Positions 8,063 to 15,884 of a DNA stretch of 28,720 bases are shown here, piece by piece (positions within the stretch are counted from its first letter, which is position 1; each line of letters starts with the position of its first letter). This stretch comes from Synechococcus sp. HW_metabat.21 (GTDB lineage Bacteria; Cyanobacteriota; Cyanobacteriia; PCC-6307; Cyanobiaceae). The stretch spans positions 1-28,720 of the forward strand of contig JAAZUZ010000004.1 of the NCBI GenBank assembly GCA_018623875.1. The letters run 5' to 3'. A program made the position numbers and the translations under genes. The notes below the pieces were generated by a model. That model made no database searches and was not told where the DNA came from. It saw nothing but the letters and a program-made list of their open reading frames with translations.

Positions 8063-9557
8063 GCCACTGCAAACAACGATCAACCGCCTGGTCCCAGCGG
8101 CGACACAAGCGCTCCCGTTCGGCCGCGTCGCACTGGGGACTGACCTGGGTTGAGGAGGCGCGGGTGGCCGTGGCAATCGGCCCCAAATCGCTCAGCACCC
8201 CGGCACCTTCACCGGCCATCAAGGCCACCCCGAGGGCCGTTGATTCGAGATTCGCAGGCCTCACCACCTGCACGCCGGCACTGTCGGCTTGGGCCTGGAG
8301 CAAGACTGCCGATGCGGCCGCTCCACCGTCAACGGCAATCGTGTGCAGAGGAGCGCCGAGTGCCTCAGCGGCACCGCGCAACAAGCCGCTGACCGAAAGG
8401 GCGATGCCCTCAAGAGCCGCACGGGCAATCTGCGGGGCAGCGGTGTCACGGGTCATGCCAATCAGCAAGCCCCGGGCATTGGGATCCCAATGGGGGGATC
8501 CCCAGCCGGTGAAGGCGGGCACGAGCATCAATTCACCCGCGCTCTCAACCCTGGAGGCCAGCGCATCCACCTCGGAGGACTCGCGGATGATCCCCAGGCC
8601 ATCGCGGAGCCACTGGATCACCGTCCCCGCGTTGAAGAGACTGCCCTCAATGCAATAGGTGGTGCTGCCGTCGGCATTGCTCCAACCGACCGTGCTCAAT
8701 AGCCCCCCTGCAGCCCGTTGGGGGCGAAGGCCGCTGTTCACCACCAGGAAAGCGCCCGTGCCGTAGGTGCACTTGGCCTGGCCCGGTTCAAAGCAGAACT
8801 GGCCATAGCTGGCGGCCTGTTGATCGCCAAGCATCGCCGTGATGGGAGTGCCCGCAAAGGGAAGTCCTTCGGCGATCACGCCAAAGGCACTGCGGGTCGG
8901 CAACAGTTCCGGAAGGGCGGCGGCCCTCAATCCGACGCGCTCGATCGCCTCCGGCAACCAAGACAACTCCTCCAGGTCCAGCAACAACGTCCGACTGGCA
9001 TTACTGATGTCGGTGGCATGGCGAGTTCCGCCGGTGAGCTGCCACAGCAACCAGCTGTCGACCGTGCCAAAGCAGAGGTCATCGGCGGCTAAGGCCTGCC
9101 CGGCCTCCGGATGGGCCTCGAGCATCCAAGCGATCTTGCTGGCACTGAAATAGGGATCCAGCACCAACCCGGTTTGGCGCTGCCAGGACTCTGCAAAGGT
9201 CTCGCTTCTCCAGCCCGCACAAATCGACGCCGTCCGCCGGTCCTGCCAGACCAGGGATGGACCAAAGGGTTCGCCCGTGCTGCGGCGCCAGAGCGTGGTT
9301 GTCTCCCGTTGGTTCGTGATCCCGCAGGCACGGACCGACTGGCGCTGCTCTGGGCTCAAGCGCTGCTCCAGCAAGGCCATGGCCTCAAGCTGGCTTTGCC
9401 AGATCGCTTCAGCGTCCTGTTCGACCCAGCCATCACTGGGGTAGTGAATCGCGAGAGGCACCTGGGCGGAGGCGACCGGCACACCGCGGGCATCGAAGAG
9501 AACCGCTCGTGAGCTACTGGTTCCCTGATCCAGGGCTAGGAGATAAAACTCGGACAC
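8043..9557 (-). CDS. glpK: Glycerol kinase (GlpK)
   Basis: A 504-residue FGGY-family kinase that phosphorylates glycerol to glycerol 3-phosphate with ATP in the cytoplasm. Motifs seen: the phosphate-binding LALDQGTSSSRAV (8-20), NQRETT (82-87), WQDRRTA (104-110), GDQQAA, the YGTGAFLVVN loop, GWGSPHWDPNARG, and a C-terminal AVDGGAA. Length is normal for GlpK (about 500). It starts with GTG at 9555-9557 and has no clear Shine-Dalgarno sequence. It heads a two-gene operon with glpD and is divergent from mscS over about 100 bases. With the GH13 enzyme and GgpP close by, its glycerol may come from glucosylglycerol breakdown; that part is inference. Confidence 0.95.
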   Translation of the reverse strand: MSEFYLLALDQGTSSSRAVLFDARGVPVASAQVPLAIHYPSDGWVEQDAEAIWQSQLEAMALLEQRLSPEQRQSVRACGITNQRETTTLWRRSTGEPFGPSLVWQDRRTASICAGWRSETFAESWQRQTGLVLDPYFSASKIAWMLEAHPEAGQALAADDLCFGTVDSWLLWQLTGGTRHATDISNASRTLLLDLEELSWLPEAIERVGLRAAALPELLPTRSAFGVIAEGLPFAGTPITAMLGDQQAASYGQFCFEPGQAKCTYGTGAFLVVNSGLRPQRAAGGLLSTVGWSNADGSTTYCIEGSLFNAGTVIQWLRDGLGIIRESSEVDALASRVESAGELMLVPAFTGWGSPHWDPNARGLLIGMTRDTAAPQIARAALEGIALSVSGLLRGAAEALGAPLHTIAVDGGAAASAVLLQAQADSAGVQVVRPANLESTALGVALMAGEGAGVLSDLGPIATATRASSTQVSPQCDAAERERLCRRWDQAVDRCLQWHGDGSL

Positions 9558-9621
9558 AGAAAAAAGGGTTTCCCCACTCTTACGGGTATCCCCTCGATCT
9601 GTCAGGGCCTTGACGCAGCAC

Positions 9622-9638
9622 GAGACAGTGGAGGTCTC
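9622..9638 (+). promoter_or_regulatory. Small dyad in the glpK/mscS divergent region
   Basis: Arms GAGAC (9622-9626) and GTCTC (9634-9638) are separated by 7 bases. It lies 21 bases before the mscS ATG, in the only shared control region of glpK and mscS. It could be an operator, but five-base arms can easily arise by chance. A TTGACG at 9610-9615 has no matching -10 box at the usual spacing. Confidence 0.2.
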
Positions 9639-9658
9639 TGAGGCGGTTACGGCTGGTC

Positions 9659-10690
9659 ATGGTCTCGATGTCAACGCTCCTGCCGGCCTTGTTGGCCTTG
9701 ATCGGTGGGGGGTTGCTCTCACTGTTGATCGCGCGGGTCTTTGGGGTTGTCTTTGGTCGCCTGACCCGGAAGACGAGGAGTGAAACCGACGACTTCATCG
9801 TTCAGGTCATCGTCGCAACGATCCCAATCCTGGGGTGGGTGGTCAGCGCGAGCTGGGCCTGGTGGCTCGTCCCCACACCGCCGGAGGCGGATCGGGTGGT
9901 CTTCAGCATCGCGAAGCTGATCCTGGTGGTCTTCCTGGTGCGGCTCGTGAACCGCATCAGCCTGCGTCTACTGCAACGCTCCGCGATCCACAGCGGTGAC
10001 CCTGCCGTGGGGAGCATGCTCCGCGCCCTCGCCCCGATGGTGCGCGCCCTGGTCTGGTGCGTGGGCGCCGTTCTTTATCTACAGAACATCGGCGTCCAGA
10101 TGGCGGCGATTTGGGCTCTCCTCAGCGCCGGTGGAATTGGCGCTGGCTTGGCGTTGAAGCAGCCGGTCTCCGAATTTTTCGAATACATCACGATCCTGCT
10201 GGACAAGCCCTTTCAAACCGGGCAATTCATCAACGTCGGCGAGGTCTGGGGCACGGTGGAACGGGTTGGCGTGCGCTCTAGCCGACTCCGCAGCGTCAAC
10301 GGCGAGGCGATCGTGATGAGCAACAGCGCCCTCACGAGCTCGGTGGTTGCGAACTACGGAGAGATGCAACAAAGGCGGCTGATCTATCGCCTGGGGGTGA
10401 CCTATGACACCAAGCACGACGTTCTTGAGCGCATTCCGAGCCTGCTGAAGGCCATCGTTGAGCAGGGCGGGGATGCCCGCTTTGACCGGGCCCATTTCGT
10501 GGCGTTCAACAGCAGCAGCCTCGACTTTGAGCTGGTCTATTTCGTTCCCTCCAACGACTACATCCAGGCCATGGAGGCTCAGCAACGGATCAATCTCGAC
10601 ATTGTTCAACGCTTCGCCGAGGAGGGCATTGAATTCGCCTTCCCGACCCAGACCCTTCACCTGCACAACGCCTTGGACGCTGGGGCCTAA
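9659..10690 (+). CDS. mscS: MscS-family mechanosensitive channel
   Basis: A 343-residue small-conductance mechanosensitive channel that opens when membrane tension rises and releases solutes on osmotic down-shock. Hydrophobic helices lie at about 5-32, 46-72, 80-104 and 125-143. The pore helix is LLSAGGIGAGLALKQ (154-168). The MscS beta-domain follows (FQTGQFINVGEVWGTVERVG, then MSNSALTS), and the C-terminal cytoplasmic vestibule ends in a HLHN motif. ATG at 9659 is used; an in-frame ATG three codons later is possible. It is divergent from glpK. Placing an osmotic release valve beside osmolyte uptake and synthesis genes makes biological sense. The symbol is a family name, because several MscS paralogs are usual. 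Confidence 0.92.
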   Translation: MVSMSTLLPALLALIGGGLLSLLIARVFGVVFGRLTRKTRSETDDFIVQVIVATIPILGWVVSASWAWWLVPTPPEADRVVFSIAKLILVVFLVRLVNRISLRLLQRSAIHSGDPAVGSMLRALAPMVRALVWCVGAVLYLQNIGVQMAAIWALLSAGGIGAGLALKQPVSEFFEYITILLDKPFQTGQFINVGEVWGTVERVGVRSSRLRSVNGEAIVMSNSALTSSVVANYGEMQQRRLIYRLGVTYDTKHDVLERIPSLLKAIVEQGGDARFDRAHFVAFNSSSLDFELVYFVPSNDYIQAMEAQQRINLDIVQRFAEEGIEFAFPTQTLHLHNALDAGA

Positions 10691-10697
10691 CCCCACT

Positions 10698-10706
10698 TGC
10701 TATGGT
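10698..10706 (+). promoter_or_regulatory. Candidate extended -10 promoter for rpmB
   Basis: TGCTATGGT matches an extended -10 element (TG, one base, then TATGGT close to TATAAT). It lies 46 bases upstream of the rpmB ATG and just after the mscS stop. No good -35 is needed for this class. Position fits a start of transcription near 10713. Confidence 0.4.
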
Positions 10707-10713
10707 GGGCGCT

Positions 10714-10728
10714 TGGGCATATTGCCCA
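10714..10728 (+). promoter_or_regulatory. Hairpin in the rpmB leader
   Basis: TGGGC (10714-10718), a five-base loop ATATT, and GCCCA (10724-10728) form a perfect five-pair stem. A T-rich run (10730-10741) follows, ending in five Ts. It may be a weak terminator of mscS, or a structure at the 5' end of the L28 mRNA. The T-run is interrupted by Gs, so I favour a leader structure slightly. Confidence 0.35.
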
Positions 10729-10752
10729 GTGTTGTGTTTTTAGAAGACGGTC

Positions 10753-10989
10753 ATGTCCCGGGTCTGCCAACTCACCGGCAAGCGCGCCAACAACGGCATG
10801 GCCGTCTCGCACTCCCACATCCGCACCAAGAAGCTGCAGCAGGTGAACCTGCAAGAGCGCCGTCTGTGGTGGGCTGAGGGCAACCGTTACGTCAAGCTGC
10901 GCGTCTCCACCCGCGCCCTGAAGACCATCCAGAAGAAGGGTCTGGGCGCCTACGCCAAGCAGCTCGGCATCAACCTGGCCAAGGTCTGA
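10753..10989 (+). CDS. rpmB: 50S ribosomal protein L28
   Basis: A 78-residue basic ribosomal protein of the large subunit. The start SRVCQLTGKRANNGMAVSHS is the standard bacterial L28 N-terminus, followed by RRLWWAEGNRYVKLRVSTRALKTI. Length matches the family. The single early Cys (CQLTGK) remains, but the second zinc-ligand cysteines of zinc-type L28 are absent. It has its own likely promoter and stands alone between mscS and a peroxiredoxin gene. Confidence 0.97.
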   Translation: MSRVCQLTGKRANNGMAVSHSHIRTKKLQQVNLQERRLWWAEGNRYVKLRVSTRALKTIQKKGLGAYAKQLGINLAKV

Positions 10990-11020
10990 GCTTCAATTCT
11001 GGGAGTTCCACAGGATTCCC

Positions 11021-11581
11021 TTGAACCGCCGCAATCTGCTCCTCTCTTTGGGTGCTGCGACCTTGGGCCTGCTGGGACTCCCCCGGCAGGCCTTTTCAAT
11101 GGGCGGCACCTTGCCCGAGCTCAACGTGGCGGCACCGGGATTCACGCTCCCCGGGGTCGTTCCGAGCGCCGATGGCGCCATCGAAGCCGAGCGCAGCCTG
11201 ACTGACTTTCAAGGTCAGTGGCTGGTGCTCTACTTCTATCCGCGCGATTTCACTGAAGGCTGCACGATCGAGGCCAAGGGCTTTCAACGGGACCTGGAGC
11301 GCTTCCATGCCCTCAACGCCGAGGTCGTAGGGGTCAGCGCCGATGACACGGACTCCCACAAGGAGTTCTGCGGGAGTGAAGCCCTCAGCTATCCATTGCT
11401 CTCCGATCCTGGCGGCCAAACCAGCAAGCGCTACGGCAGCTGGATCCCCCCCTTCTCCCAACGGCACACGTTCCTGATTGACCCAGAGGGGGTCCTTCGA
11501 GAGACCTGGCTCGGCGTCCGGCCGTTGGGCCATAGCCAGGAGATCCTGAAGCGTCTGGAGGAACTCCAGGCAGGCGGCTAG
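11021..11581 (+). CDS. Peroxiredoxin, PrxQ/BCP-like, with Tat-type signal
   Basis: A 186-residue thiol peroxidase that reduces peroxides. The N-terminus NRRNLLLSLGAATLGLLGL, then a short PRQAFS segment, looks like a twin-arginine signal, so the protein is probably exported to the lumen or periplasm. The AhpC/TSA fold begins near residue 31. The peroxidatic cysteine is C81 in YFYPRDFTEGCTIEA. The usual BCP resolving cysteine five residues later is K86 here, while C117 (HKEFCGSEAL) could serve instead. The start is TTG at 11021, with GGAG at 11002-11005 and AGGA at 11012-11015 upstream; no ATG precedes the signal. It lies 31 bases after rpmB and converges with a small minus-strand gene. Confidence 0.9.
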   Translation: MNRRNLLLSLGAATLGLLGLPRQAFSMGGTLPELNVAAPGFTLPGVVPSADGAIEAERSLTDFQGQWLVLYFYPRDFTEGCTIEAKGFQRDLERFHALNAEVVGVSADDTDSHKEFCGSEALSYPLLSDPGGQTSKRYGSWIPPFSQRHTFLIDPEGVLRETWLGVRPLGHSQEILKRLEELQAGG

Positions 11582-11591
11582 CGCGTCAGGC

Positions 11592-11771
11592 TCAGCCGAA
11601 CTCTTGGCGAAGTCGCTGTTCCATCAGCCGCAGGTGGGCCTGCCCAGCCGGGAGGCTGTCGCAGAACAGGCAGTGGCCTTCAAAGCACACCTGGAAGAGT
11701 TCGCCCTCACTGCAACGCAGTTGGTAGATGGCTCCACCTTGGGGATCGACCAACACAGGGGACTGGGCCAT
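11592..11771 (-). CDS. Small Cys-rich protein of unknown function
   Basis: A 59-residue open frame that I do not recognise. It starts with MAQSPVLVDPQGGAIYQLRC and has a compact cluster CFEGHCLFC in the middle, with four Cys in about 20 residues. A charged helical tail (HLRLMEQRLRQEF) follows. The ATG at 11771 is preferred over an in-frame start at 11873 because the extra N-terminus is low-complexity and unlikely to be coding. The cysteines could bind zinc or a cluster. It is convergent with the peroxiredoxin gene, ten bases away. The protein-like composition supports it, but no family evidence does. Confidence 0.55.
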   Translation of the reverse strand: MAQSPVLVDPQGGAIYQLRCSEGELFQVCFEGHCLFCDSLPAGQAHLRLMEQRLRQEFG

Positions 11772-11969
11772 GGGTGTGCGGGAGGAACGAGCTGAGGCTG
11801 GCGCGGCGAAACAGCCGTTGCCATAGGTGCTTCGACTCACGTCCGTGGCTGGATGAAGACGGACCCGTAGCAAGCGCTACCGGCCATCTTCAGGGTGATT
11901 TGATCGGTAGCAATCACAACCCGGAGGTGCCTGACAGATCTGCATGATCGGCCCAACTCTGGTCCGGCA

Positions 11970-13409
11970 ATGTTTACCGAGTACAGGCCAAAGAAGGGAT
12001 ACGACGAATACTTCAACGCCGCAGATGGACCCCGTTCGGCGCTCAAGCCACTGGTCCATTCCTTGGGAGCCCTGGGGCTGGATCATCTCAATCGCAACCA
12101 TGCGGCCGCTGGCGTTCTGCTGAAGCGCTTGGGTGCAACCTTCCGGTTGAACGATTCAGCTGGACAAGTCGGCGAACGCATTCTTCCGTTTGATCCTCTG
12201 CCGCGCTTGATTCCCGCAGGGGAGTGGGAGCAGCTGGAACGGGGCCTGGCCCAACGCTTGGAGGCGATTGATCTGTTCTTGGCCGATGTCTATGGCCCTC
12301 AGCGGATCATTCAGGACGGACTCATTCCCCGGGAGGATGTCGAAAGTTCGCAGGGCTGGAGACCGGTCCTGCAGGGGTTCAAACCGCCTCTAGATAAGTG
12401 GTGCCAGATCTCGGGCCTGGACCTGATCCGTGACGGGGAGGGCACCTGGCGCGTACTCGAAGACAACCTGCGCTGCCCCTCCGGTGTCGCCTACTTCCTC
12501 GAGAACAGGCGGGTGATGAAGCGGATGTTCCCCAGCCTCTTCAGCGGGCGGGTCGTGCAGCCGATCGATCGCTATCCATCACAACTGCTAAAAACCCTGC
12601 GGGAATTAGCGCCCTGGACGGAGACACCGCGGGTGGTCCTTCTCACCCCAGGGGTTCTCAACAGTGCTTATTTCGAGCACAGCTATCTGGCCCAACAGAT
12701 GGGCATCCCGCTGGTGGAAGGACGGGATTTGGCCTGTGAAGACGGCAGGGTCTGGATGCGGACAACGCGTGGTTTGGAAGCAGTCGATGTGATCTATCGG
12801 CGCATCGATGACGACTTCCTCGATCCCGCTGTCTTCCGCAGCGATTCAATGTTGGGCGTTCGCGGCTTGATGGAGGTTTACGCCCAGGGACGTGTCGCCA
12901 TTGCCAATGCCCCCGGCACCGGCATTGCCGACGACAAGTTGATTTACGCCTATGTCCCCGACATGGTGCGCTACTACCTCGGCGAAGAGCCGGTCATTGA
13001 GAACGTCCCCACCTATCTCTGCTCTCGGCCCAAGGATCAGGCCTATGTCCTGGCCCATCTCCGAGAACTCGTGGTCAAGGCCGTCTCTGAAGCCGGAGGC
13101 TATGGAATGCTGATCGGCCCCCATGCCAGCAGCGACGAGATCGAGCTGTTCGCCGCCAAGATCCAAGCCAACCCCAGGAACTTCATCGCCCAACCGACGC
13201 TGGAGCTCTCGACAGTCCCCTCGCTGAGTGACGGAGAGTTGTATCCCTGCCATGTGGATCTCAGGCCCTACATCCTGCGTGGCAAAAGCAGCTGGGTCAC
13301 GCCCGGTGGATTGACCCGCGTCGCCCTCAAGCGCGGATCGCTGGTGGTGAACTCCTCCCAAGGGGGTGGATGCAAGGACACCTGGATCGTGGAGGACGGC
13401 CAATGCTGA
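11970..13409 (+). CDS. Circularly permuted ATP-grasp protein (DUF404/DUF407 type)
   Basis: A 479-residue enzyme of the circularly permuted ATP-grasp group, predicted to join a carboxylate to an amine using ATP. Seen: a DUF404-type N-terminus (KKGYDEYFNAADGPR), LADVYGPQRII (104-114), VLEDNLRCPSGVAYFLENR (162-180), VIYRRIDDDFLDP and GTGIADDKLIYAYVPDMVRY. Near the end come KAVSEAGGYGMLIGP, PCHVDLRPY and SSQGGGCKDTW. Length is usual for the family. It heads a three-gene operon with an alpha-E protein (7-base overlap) and a transglutaminase-like protein. That gene set recurs in bacteria and was proposed by comparative genomics to make or modify peptides. The true substrate is unknown to me. Confidence 0.92.
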   Translation: MFTEYRPKKGYDEYFNAADGPRSALKPLVHSLGALGLDHLNRNHAAAGVLLKRLGATFRLNDSAGQVGERILPFDPLPRLIPAGEWEQLERGLAQRLEAIDLFLADVYGPQRIIQDGLIPREDVESSQGWRPVLQGFKPPLDKWCQISGLDLIRDGEGTWRVLEDNLRCPSGVAYFLENRRVMKRMFPSLFSGRVVQPIDRYPSQLLKTLRELAPWTETPRVVLLTPGVLNSAYFEHSYLAQQMGIPLVEGRDLACEDGRVWMRTTRGLEAVDVIYRRIDDDFLDPAVFRSDSMLGVRGLMEVYAQGRVAIANAPGTGIADDKLIYAYVPDMVRYYLGEEPVIENVPTYLCSRPKDQAYVLAHLRELVVKAVSEAGGYGMLIGPHASSDEIELFAAKIQANPRNFIAQPTLELSTVPSLSDGELYPCHVDLRPYILRGKSSWVTPGGLTRVALKRGSLVVNSSQGGGCKDTWIVEDGQC

Positions 13410-14440
13410 GCCGCGTTGCCGACTCTCTTTATTGGATCAACCGGTATGTCGAGCGGGCGGAGAACATCTCCCGCTTTGTGGAGGTCAGTGAAGCGATGGC
13501 CCTGGACTGTCCTCCGGGTAGCGCAGAACCATGGCAACCCCTCATCGATGCCAATGGAGATCGCACGCTCTTTGACGCGGTCTACCCCGCAGGTGGAGCC
13601 CACGAGGTTGTCGAGTTCCTGGTGCGGGCGGAGGCCAACCCCAGCAGCATCGTCAACTGCATCGCCATGGCCCGGGAGAACGCCAGGCAGATCCGTGATG
13701 TGATCACCAGCGAGATGTGGGAGCACCTCAACGGTCTCTACTGGACCCTGGTGGAGAACGAGGGGTTCTGGGAGGAACCAACCCAGGAGCAGCTGCGGGA
13801 AATTCGCCGTGGATGTCAGCTCTTCTATGGCATCACGGATGCCACGTTGAGCCGGGACCTCTCCTGGCAGTTCAGCCGGCTTGGCCGGCTGATTGAGCGG
13901 GCAGACAAGACAACACGCATCCTCGATGTGAAGTACTTCCTGCTGCTGCCCAGTCCCGATGACGTCGGTGGTGTGCTCGACGAACTGCAGTGGATGTCTT
14001 TGTTGCGCAGTGCCGGCGCTTATCAGATGTTCCGCCAATCCAATGTCCGTGACATCTCGCCAGAGGGGGTGGCGGCTTTTCTGCTTCTTAACCCCCTCTT
14101 CCCGCGCTCGGTCCGCTACTGCCTCGAGCGAATCCACGAGACCCTCCAGCTAATCGGCCGCGAATCCGCTCCGGGAACACCCGACGACCTGGAGTGCAGG
14201 GTGGGGCTAACCCAGGCCCGTTGGAGTTACACCAAAATCGACAAGCTGATCGCCGGAGGGCTGCATGAAGCCATCGATGGTTTGCAGCAGGACTTGAACG
14301 AGCTCCACAGGCTGATTCACGACCGCTATTTCGTTCTCCCCGGAGGCCTCAGCCCGGAGGACGACACGGTGATCCCGGTGAACCAGAGCGCTTTATCCAC
14401 AACGGCTTCCGACCAAGATCTGGCATGCACGCCCGCTTAA
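13403..14440 (+). CDS. Alpha-E domain protein (DUF403)
   Basis: A 345-residue, largely helical protein of the alpha-E family. The start MLSRVADSLYWINRYVERAE is diagnostic, and further hallmarks include RENARQIRDVITSEMWEHLN, LGRLIERADKTTRILDVKYF and PRSVRYCLERI. The family has no proven activity and is found almost always next to the permuted ATP-grasp ligase. ATG at 13403 has GGAGG at 13391-13395 and overlaps the preceding stop by 7 bases. It overlaps the next start by 16 bases. No signal peptide is seen. It probably forms a complex with, or acts in the same step as, its two neighbours. Confidence 0.92.
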   Translation: MLSRVADSLYWINRYVERAENISRFVEVSEAMALDCPPGSAEPWQPLIDANGDRTLFDAVYPAGGAHEVVEFLVRAEANPSSIVNCIAMARENARQIRDVITSEMWEHLNGLYWTLVENEGFWEEPTQEQLREIRRGCQLFYGITDATLSRDLSWQFSRLGRLIERADKTTRILDVKYFLLLPSPDDVGGVLDELQWMSLLRSAGAYQMFRQSNVRDISPEGVAAFLLLNPLFPRSVRYCLERIHETLQLIGRESAPGTPDDLECRVGLTQARWSYTKIDKLIAGGLHEAIDGLQQDLNELHRLIHDRYFVLPGGLSPEDDTVIPVNQSALSTTASDQDLACTPA

Positions 14441-15297
14441 TCCACCGTTTCAACTACAGCTACAGCCAACCCGTCCTGCTGGGCCCCCATCGCTTTTGCC
14501 TGCGGCCCAGGCCCCATGGCTTCCAGCGCTTGATTGAGTTCAAGTTGGAGATCAGCCCCGAACCCAGTCAGCTCTATGAGCTCATGGCTGCAGGGGGGGA
14601 CACAATTACGCGGGCGCGCTTCCTGCAGGAAACAGAGGCCTTTCAGGTGGTCGCCACCAGTGAGGTGGAAACCTTCACGCCACCCCTAATTGAGGCGTGC
14701 TTGGACGAGAGCATGCTGCGGTTGCCACTCGCCATCGGCAGGCTCAATCCGGATTTGATGAGCAACCTCCAAGGCTGGTTACCGAATGGCCAACACGATG
14801 CTGCCGCCGTCGATCTTGCCCAGGAAGCGCTCACGGGAAGCGACGGGAGTTGCCTGAGCTTTCTGCAACAACTCATCGAAATCATTCAGGACCGGGTGAA
14901 GTACACCCAACGGCATCAAGGTCCCGCCTGGCCGGCAGGTCGCACCCTCAAGGAGCGCATCGGCTCTTGCCGTGATTTGGCGATGCTGATGATCGAGTGC
15001 TGCCGCAGTGTTGGGCTTCCCGCTCGTTTCGTCAGCGGCTATCACCTGGTGGAGCCCAAGCCGGAGCGCTACGACCTCCATGCCTGGACGGAGGTCTACC
15101 TGCAGGGAGCCGGTTGGCGGGGATTTGATGCCAGCGGACAGGGGGCGGTGGATGATCGCTACATCCCGGTGGTGACGTCGTCCAAATCAGACTTGACCGC
15201 GGCAGTGAGCGGAACCTTCTCTGGCCCGAGCGGGGTGCAGAGCAGCTTGACCTGGGAGATCGAGGCCGAACTGCTCAGTCCAGCTTCACGTCATTAG
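14425..15297 (+). CDS. Transglutaminase-like cysteine protease family protein
   Basis: A 290-residue protein with the bacterial transglutaminase N-terminal region (HRFNYSYSQPVLLGPHRFCL, 7-26) and a transglutaminase-like core. The likely catalytic triad is C182 in RIGSCRDLAMLMIECCRS, H219 in YDLHAWTEVYL and D235 in GFDASGQG. Enzymes of this fold act as peptidases or acyl transferases. It is the last gene of the ATP-grasp/alpha-E operon, with its start inside the alpha-E gene. A reasonable idea is that the ligase makes an amide bond and this enzyme cuts or transfers one, but no substrate can be read from the sequence. The Cys-His-Asp set is intact, so it should be active. Confidence 0.92.
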   Translation: MHARLIHRFNYSYSQPVLLGPHRFCLRPRPHGFQRLIEFKLEISPEPSQLYELMAAGGDTITRARFLQETEAFQVVATSEVETFTPPLIEACLDESMLRLPLAIGRLNPDLMSNLQGWLPNGQHDAAAVDLAQEALTGSDGSCLSFLQQLIEIIQDRVKYTQRHQGPAWPAGRTLKERIGSCRDLAMLMIECCRSVGLPARFVSGYHLVEPKPERYDLHAWTEVYLQGAGWRGFDASGQGAVDDRYIPVVTSSKSDLTAAVSGTFSGPSGVQSSLTWEIEAELLSPASRH

Positions 15298-15302
15298 TGG
15301 AA

Positions 15303-15800
15303 TTACCAGCTGACTCCGTGCAGCTTGGGTAGGGGAGCACTGCGGTAGGTCGTCGCAAAGAGCCGAGGAATCAGCCTGCTGTTGTAGACACGGAATTCAC
15401 GGGTCACGCAGGCGCCGGGCTTACGAATGGCCTGGTTGAGGACCACGGAACCCGCCTCATCGGAGATCGAACGATGAAACGTTCCCGGTGGAATCCGCAG
15501 GATGTCTCCGCCGGTGTCCAGACGAACAATGTGATACGGATAACTCCAACCAAAATTGACCAGATAAAAGACGCGTCCGCCCGACAGGGCCAGCAGGTTG
15601 TCCTCCTGGTGAGGATGCAAATAAAACTGCCAGGCCCCCGTGTTGGCCTCATCCGGTGGACTCACGGCTGGCCCGCTGTGGATGACCAAATCGCGGGCGT
15701 TGGAGTCAGCGACCGTGATGTCGAAGAAACGAACCGCCGGCGTGTCGCGGAACTTCTCGTAGGGAATCAGCTCAAACATTTGAGCTTGGGATGACGCCAT
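15303..15800 (-). CDS. Cupin-fold protein
   Basis: A 165-residue single-domain cupin. Motif 1 is YLHPHQEDNLLALSGGRVFYL in outline (60-80) with likely metal ligands H62, H64 and E66. Motif 2 is ILRIPPGTFHRSI (100-112) with H109. The fold resembles dTDP-sugar epimerase or isomerase-type cupins, but I cannot name a reaction. ATG at 15800 is used; an in-frame ATG at 15779 is an alternative. It follows the glycosyltransferase gene on the same strand by 84 bases, which hold a hairpin at 15863-15879, so it may have separate control. Its neighbours suggest a link to surface glycan or carbohydrate chemistry. It is convergent with the transglutaminase gene. Confidence 0.82.
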   Translation of the reverse strand: MASSQAQMFELIPYEKFRDTPAVRFFDITVADSNARDLVIHSGPAVSPPDEANTGAWQFYLHPHQEDNLLALSGGRVFYLVNFGWSYPYHIVRLDTGGDILRIPPGTFHRSISDEAGSVVLNQAIRKPGACVTREFRVYNSRLIPRLFATTYRSAPLPKLHGVSW

Positions 15801-15862
15801 TGACTGCCAAGCGATGTCCCAATGAACCGCACGCCGTGATCGACGAGCCGTGTGCTGGGCTA

Positions 15863-15879
15863 CGCAATCGCGAATTGCG
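15863..15879 (-). promoter_or_regulatory. Hairpin between glycosyltransferase and cupin genes
   Basis: CGCAAT (15863-15868) and ATTGCG (15874-15879) form six-base perfect arms around a five-base spacer. It lies 6 bases past the glycosyltransferase stop and 63 bases before the cupin start. No T-tract follows on the minus strand, so it is either a weak attenuating hairpin or a protein-binding dyad. Confidence 0.35.
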
Positions 15880-15884
15880 GTTGA

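Noticed and set aside
11867..11880. GTAGC/GCTAC hairpin before the ATP-grasp gene
   Set aside because: Five-base arms with a four-base loop, no T-tract and no promoter in sensible register. It may be chance and is not listed as a feature.
13268..14137. Minus-strand open frame of 289 codons
   Set aside because: It is antisense to the alpha-E gene and the end of the ATP-grasp gene. The GC-rich third positions of those genes create the long opposite frame.
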